Shown piece by piece: positions 7,484 to 10,071 of a stretch of 10,071 bases of DNA. The stretch covers positions 1-10,071 of the forward strand of contig JACPCT010000283.1 in assembly GCA_016184445.1 (NCBI GenBank), in the 5' to 3' direction. Source of the stretch: Candidatus Tectimicrobiota bacterium. GTDB lineage: Bacteria; UBA8248. Every line of letters begins with the position of its first letter. The stretch's first letter is position 1. A model generated the notes under the pieces. That model saw nothing but the letters and a program-made list of their open reading frames with translations, was not told the DNA's origin and searched no databases. The translations under genes and the position numbers were made by a program.

Positions 7484-10071
7484 TTCGTCAGCCTGTCGAA
7501 GTAGTCCTCAATCTCCCCGCGGAGGCCGCCCGGCATGCCGTCCTTGAGGGCCTCCATGACTTCTTCCCGGAACTGGGGCGGGACGCGGTACTGGTCCCGG
7601 TCCGGGATGAGCACCTCGCTGAACTGGGTGCCGAGCTGCCCCTCCTCCCCCTCGCGCCCCTGCTGACGGAAGTCTTCCTGGCCCTGCAACTCGGGATTGC
7701 GCGCCCACCAGCCCGTCCCGGGCGCCCGGTAGACACCGAAGCCCTGCGGCGTCCCCATGCCGAAGTTGCCGCGCTGGGCCATCTGCTGCATTGCCTGCTG
7801 CATGGCGCTCTGGCCCTGGGCGAGGCGCTGGATGGCCTCCTCCTCGGGAGGAACGGCCTGGGAGGGACTCCTCTTCCCCAGCGAGACCCCCGCCTGGCCC
7901 ATCGCCTGCCCCGCTTCCACAATGCGCCGGAGGATGGCCGGGTCGATGAACGGGAAGACCTGCATCAGCTGCCGCAGCCGCTCCTCGAAATTGGCGAGCC
8001 GCTTCTTGAGGGCCTCCTGGCGGAGATTCAGGCCCGAAAGACCCGCCCGGTCCTCGGCCGAGAAGCCGCGCTCGGCGCCCTGGAGAAGCCTCTCGATCTG
8101 CTTGCGGGCCTCCTCCCACCTCGCCTTGCGGCCGGCGGCCGCCTGGTCCTCCACGCACTCCGGCCCGCGCAGGGCGGCCCACCACTCGCGCATGCGGTGG
8201 TAGATCGCGCCCCAGTCGCCGCGCTGAAGGAGCGGCTCCATCTCCTCCATGGCCTGCTGCCGGGCGCGGCGCGGGCTTCGTCTCTCCCTGCACGCAGACC
8301 GTCTCGCCCGCCTTCTCGGCCAGGGCCTGCTCCTCCTTGCGCTCGCGGGCAATCTGCTCGGCGAGCCCCTTGAGGCGCGGGGCGGCTCCCTTCTTGAGGC
8401 GGTCCACCGCGTTATCCATCAGGCTCACCGTCTCGCCGAGGATGGCCTGCTGCTCCTCGACGATGGCGGAAAGCTCGTTCTGCTGGCTGCGCATCGGGCT
8501 GCCCCCGCGCTGGGCCATCATCTGCTGCTGCTGCATGCCGCGGAGGGCGGACCGCATCCGCTGCATCTGGCCCATCATCTGGCGGAGGGCCTCGAGCGCG
8601 CCGCGGAGATTGCCCTGACGCATCATGTCGCGGACACGGTCGAAGCCCTTCATCATGTCCTGCATCGGCAGGTTGCGCATGCCCCGCTGGTTCATGAACT
8701 CGGCCGGCATGCGCTGGGCCAGGCTGGAAAGCTCCTGCATCAGCTTATTCATCTCGCGCTGGAGCTCGGCGAGCTCCTGCTCGAGCCGGCGCCTGGTCTG
8801 GTCATCCATCCCTCCGTCCCGCCGGAGCTTTTCGAGGGCGCGCTCCAGGGCCTGCTGGCGCTGGAGGAGGGAGTCAGCCGACCGCCCGACGCGGTCCATC
8901 CGCACGTTGCGCTGGATGTCCTCGCCCATGGAGGCGAGGCGCTCCAGGGTCTCGGTCGCCTCTTCCTGGCGGGAAGCCAGGTCCTCTTCCCTCTGGCGGC
9001 GCTGCTGGGGGCTCTCCCCCGGCGAGGCGGGCTGCTCGGCCGGCCGCAGGAAGCGATCCAGGGCCTCCCGGAGCTGTCTCTGGAGCATGTCCAGGTCCAT
9101 GCTGGCGAGCGCTTCGCGCGGGTTCTGGGAGCGGAGCTGGGTCCGGGACCTTTGGATGGCCTCCAGGATGTTCTCCGCCTTGCGGGTCATGGAAGTGTCC
9201 GGGGCGGGCGCCCGAGGGCGCGCCTGGCGGGTCTCCTCGCCCCGGCGCGCGGCGGGGGCCTCCTTGCTTTTCCGGGCCTCCTGGGACGCCTTCTTCTCCT
9301 CCTTGCGGTCGCCCCTCTCCAGGAAGTCGCCGAGGAGGTCGAGAATCTGGGAGGAGATCTTGCCCAGGTCCTCGTCCAGCTTGGCGATCGCGGCCTCGCG
9401 GTCCCGGATGCGGATGGTGAAGGGCGCGCTGAACCCCTTCTTGGGGCCGCTCACCGTGTCCGTGTCCTCGGCCATGAAGCGATAGGTGAGGACGGCGCCG
9501 GGCCTCAGCCCCATGGAGCGGAGGTCGAAGAGGTGGGTCCCATCCACCGATTTCTGGGGCGACTCGCCCCCCCACACGCGGAGATGGCGCGCCGGGCCGC
9601 TGCCCACCCGCACCTCCAGGGAGACGCTCCGTACCCCGAAGTCATCCGACGCACGGAAGCGCACGCCCACCTGCTCGTCCGCCTCCACGGTGAGATCCTT
9701 GCCGGGCTCGAGCACCTCGACCTGAGGCGAGGTGTCCGGAATGATGTCGATCCGGTAGCGGGGAGGCGCCGGGTTGGCGAAGCCGAAGGTGTCCGTCAGG
9801 CGCACCTGGTAGGAGCCCGGCCCCGCCAGGAGGAGCACCCCTTCGAGCGCCCCGTCCTTGGCCAGCTTGAGGGGGACGCGCCAGCCGTCCGCCATGGCCA
9901 GCACGGCCTCTTTGAGGGGGCGATCCGCCCGCACGCGCACGTGGACGGTCGAACCCAGGTAGGTGCGGATGTGTCCCCCTTCTTCGCCCCGGCTGGCCTT
10001 GAGCCCCGTGTACTCGGGCGGGAAGTACACCACCTCGATACCCGCCACCTCGGGCGGCTGGACCACTTTCA
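7480..10071 (-). CDS. DUF4175-like coiled-coil envelope protein, N-terminus beyond window, interrupted by a frameshift
   Basis: The frame is open to the right edge, so the start lies outside; the GTG at 10066 is only an internal codon. Residues counted from that GTG: a beta-rich region (1-225) begins with PPEVAGIEVVYFPPEYTGL and has two Ig-like modules. A long helical coiled-coil region (about 226-590) follows, rich in Arg, Glu, Gln and Met. Near 8262-8305 the frame is lost. One frame over it resumes with ARQQAMEEMEPLLQRGDW and ends with IPDRDQYRVPPQFREEV and EIEDYFDRLTK at TGA 7480. The N-terminal YTGL-type module, the coiled coil and the C-terminal motif recall the DUF4175 family of large membrane-anchored proteins found next to MoxR clusters; the membrane segments would be in the missing N-terminus. 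The stop overlaps the next start (ATGA), which shows that the shifted frame is the real C-terminus. Function is unknown; a scaffold is likely. Confidence 0.7.
8262..8305 (-). other. Apparent +1 frameshift site in the DUF4175-like gene
   Basis: The upstream frame is natural to about AEKAGETVCVQGE and then turns Gly/Arg/Pro-rich for over 250 codons. The other frame is nonsense upstream but natural from ARQQAMEEMEP. One extra base in the GC-alternating stretch (8261-8276, plus strand CGGGCGCGGCGCGGGC) would explain it, and removing one there gives a smooth ETKPAP-RARQQAMEEM join. Confidence 0.75.
8455..8707 (-). repeat. Met/Gln-rich low-complexity segment within the DUF4175-like gene
   Basis: Residues about 453-537 of the coiled-coil region carry more than a dozen methionines and clusters such as MQQQQMM, partly encoded by a short CAG tandem (8523-8535, CTG on the plus strand). 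A second Met/Gln patch (SAMQQAMQQMAQ) lies after the frameshift (about 7778-7813). Codon-level repetition here makes the region prone to slippage. Confidence 0.55.

Noticed and set aside
7508-8260. C-terminal continuation of the right-hand DUF4175-like frame to 7508
   Set aside because: After about codon 600 the sequence is out-of-frame filler, while the neighbouring frame encodes the conserved C-terminus ending at 7480.
7778-8535. CTG/CAG-rich tracts considered as a tandem repeat array or CRISPR-like element
   Set aside because: They are irregular, lie inside coding sequence and encode Gln/Met-rich helix; there are no uniform repeats and spacers.

Overview
This window comes from a high-GC bacterium (roughly two thirds G+C by eye, with GTG starts and long spurious antisense ORFs). 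Every gene I can support lies on the minus strand. The gene set suggests an uncultured Gram-negative-type lineage, but the sequence alone does not fix the phylum.

Layout, in direction of transcription from right to left. (1) 10071-7480: a large membrane/envelope-type protein resembling the DUF4175 family. It has beta-rich repeats followed by long Met/Gln-rich coiled coil. It is cut by the window edge and interrupted by an apparent +1 frameshift near 8262-8305. (2) 7483-5862: a secreted M-MA-type zinc metallopeptidase with a C-terminal TPR domain, interrupted by an apparent -1 frameshift near 6409-6441. (3) 5849-4800: a MoxR-family AAA+ ATPase. (4) 4803-3877: a DUF58 protein with a VWA-type MIDAS. 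(5) 3867-1729: a membrane-anchored BatA-like protein with VWA, CARDB-like and amidotransferase-like domains. (6) 1636-749: an NYN/LabA-like putative ribonuclease with a C-terminal OST-HTH/LOTUS-like domain. (7) 402-1: the N-terminal part of a phosphoenolpyruvate-hydrolase-family (Tm-1 C-domain-like) TIM-barrel protein, running off the window.

Genes 1-5 form a tight operon. The junctions are an ATGA overlap, a 12-nt gap, a GTGA overlap and a 9-nt gap, each consistent with translational coupling. This is the MoxR-DUF58-VWA (Bat-like) module joined to a secreted peptidase/TPR protein and a DUF4175-like coiled-coil protein. I infer an envelope quality-control or assembly machine in which the AAA+ ATPase acts through VWA adaptors on the inner membrane and the peptidase acts outside it. 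The NYN gene follows after 92 nt and may be the last gene of the operon, since a strong hairpin lies just after it. The 346-bp gap at 403-748 holds that hairpin and an AT-rich island that probably carries the promoter of the PEP-hydrolase-family gene, a separate transcription unit.

The most notable points are two single-base frameshifts in adjacent genes (probably sequence errors or early decay), the domain-rich MoxR operon with its own secreted peptidase, and the AT-rich repeat-bearing promoter island.
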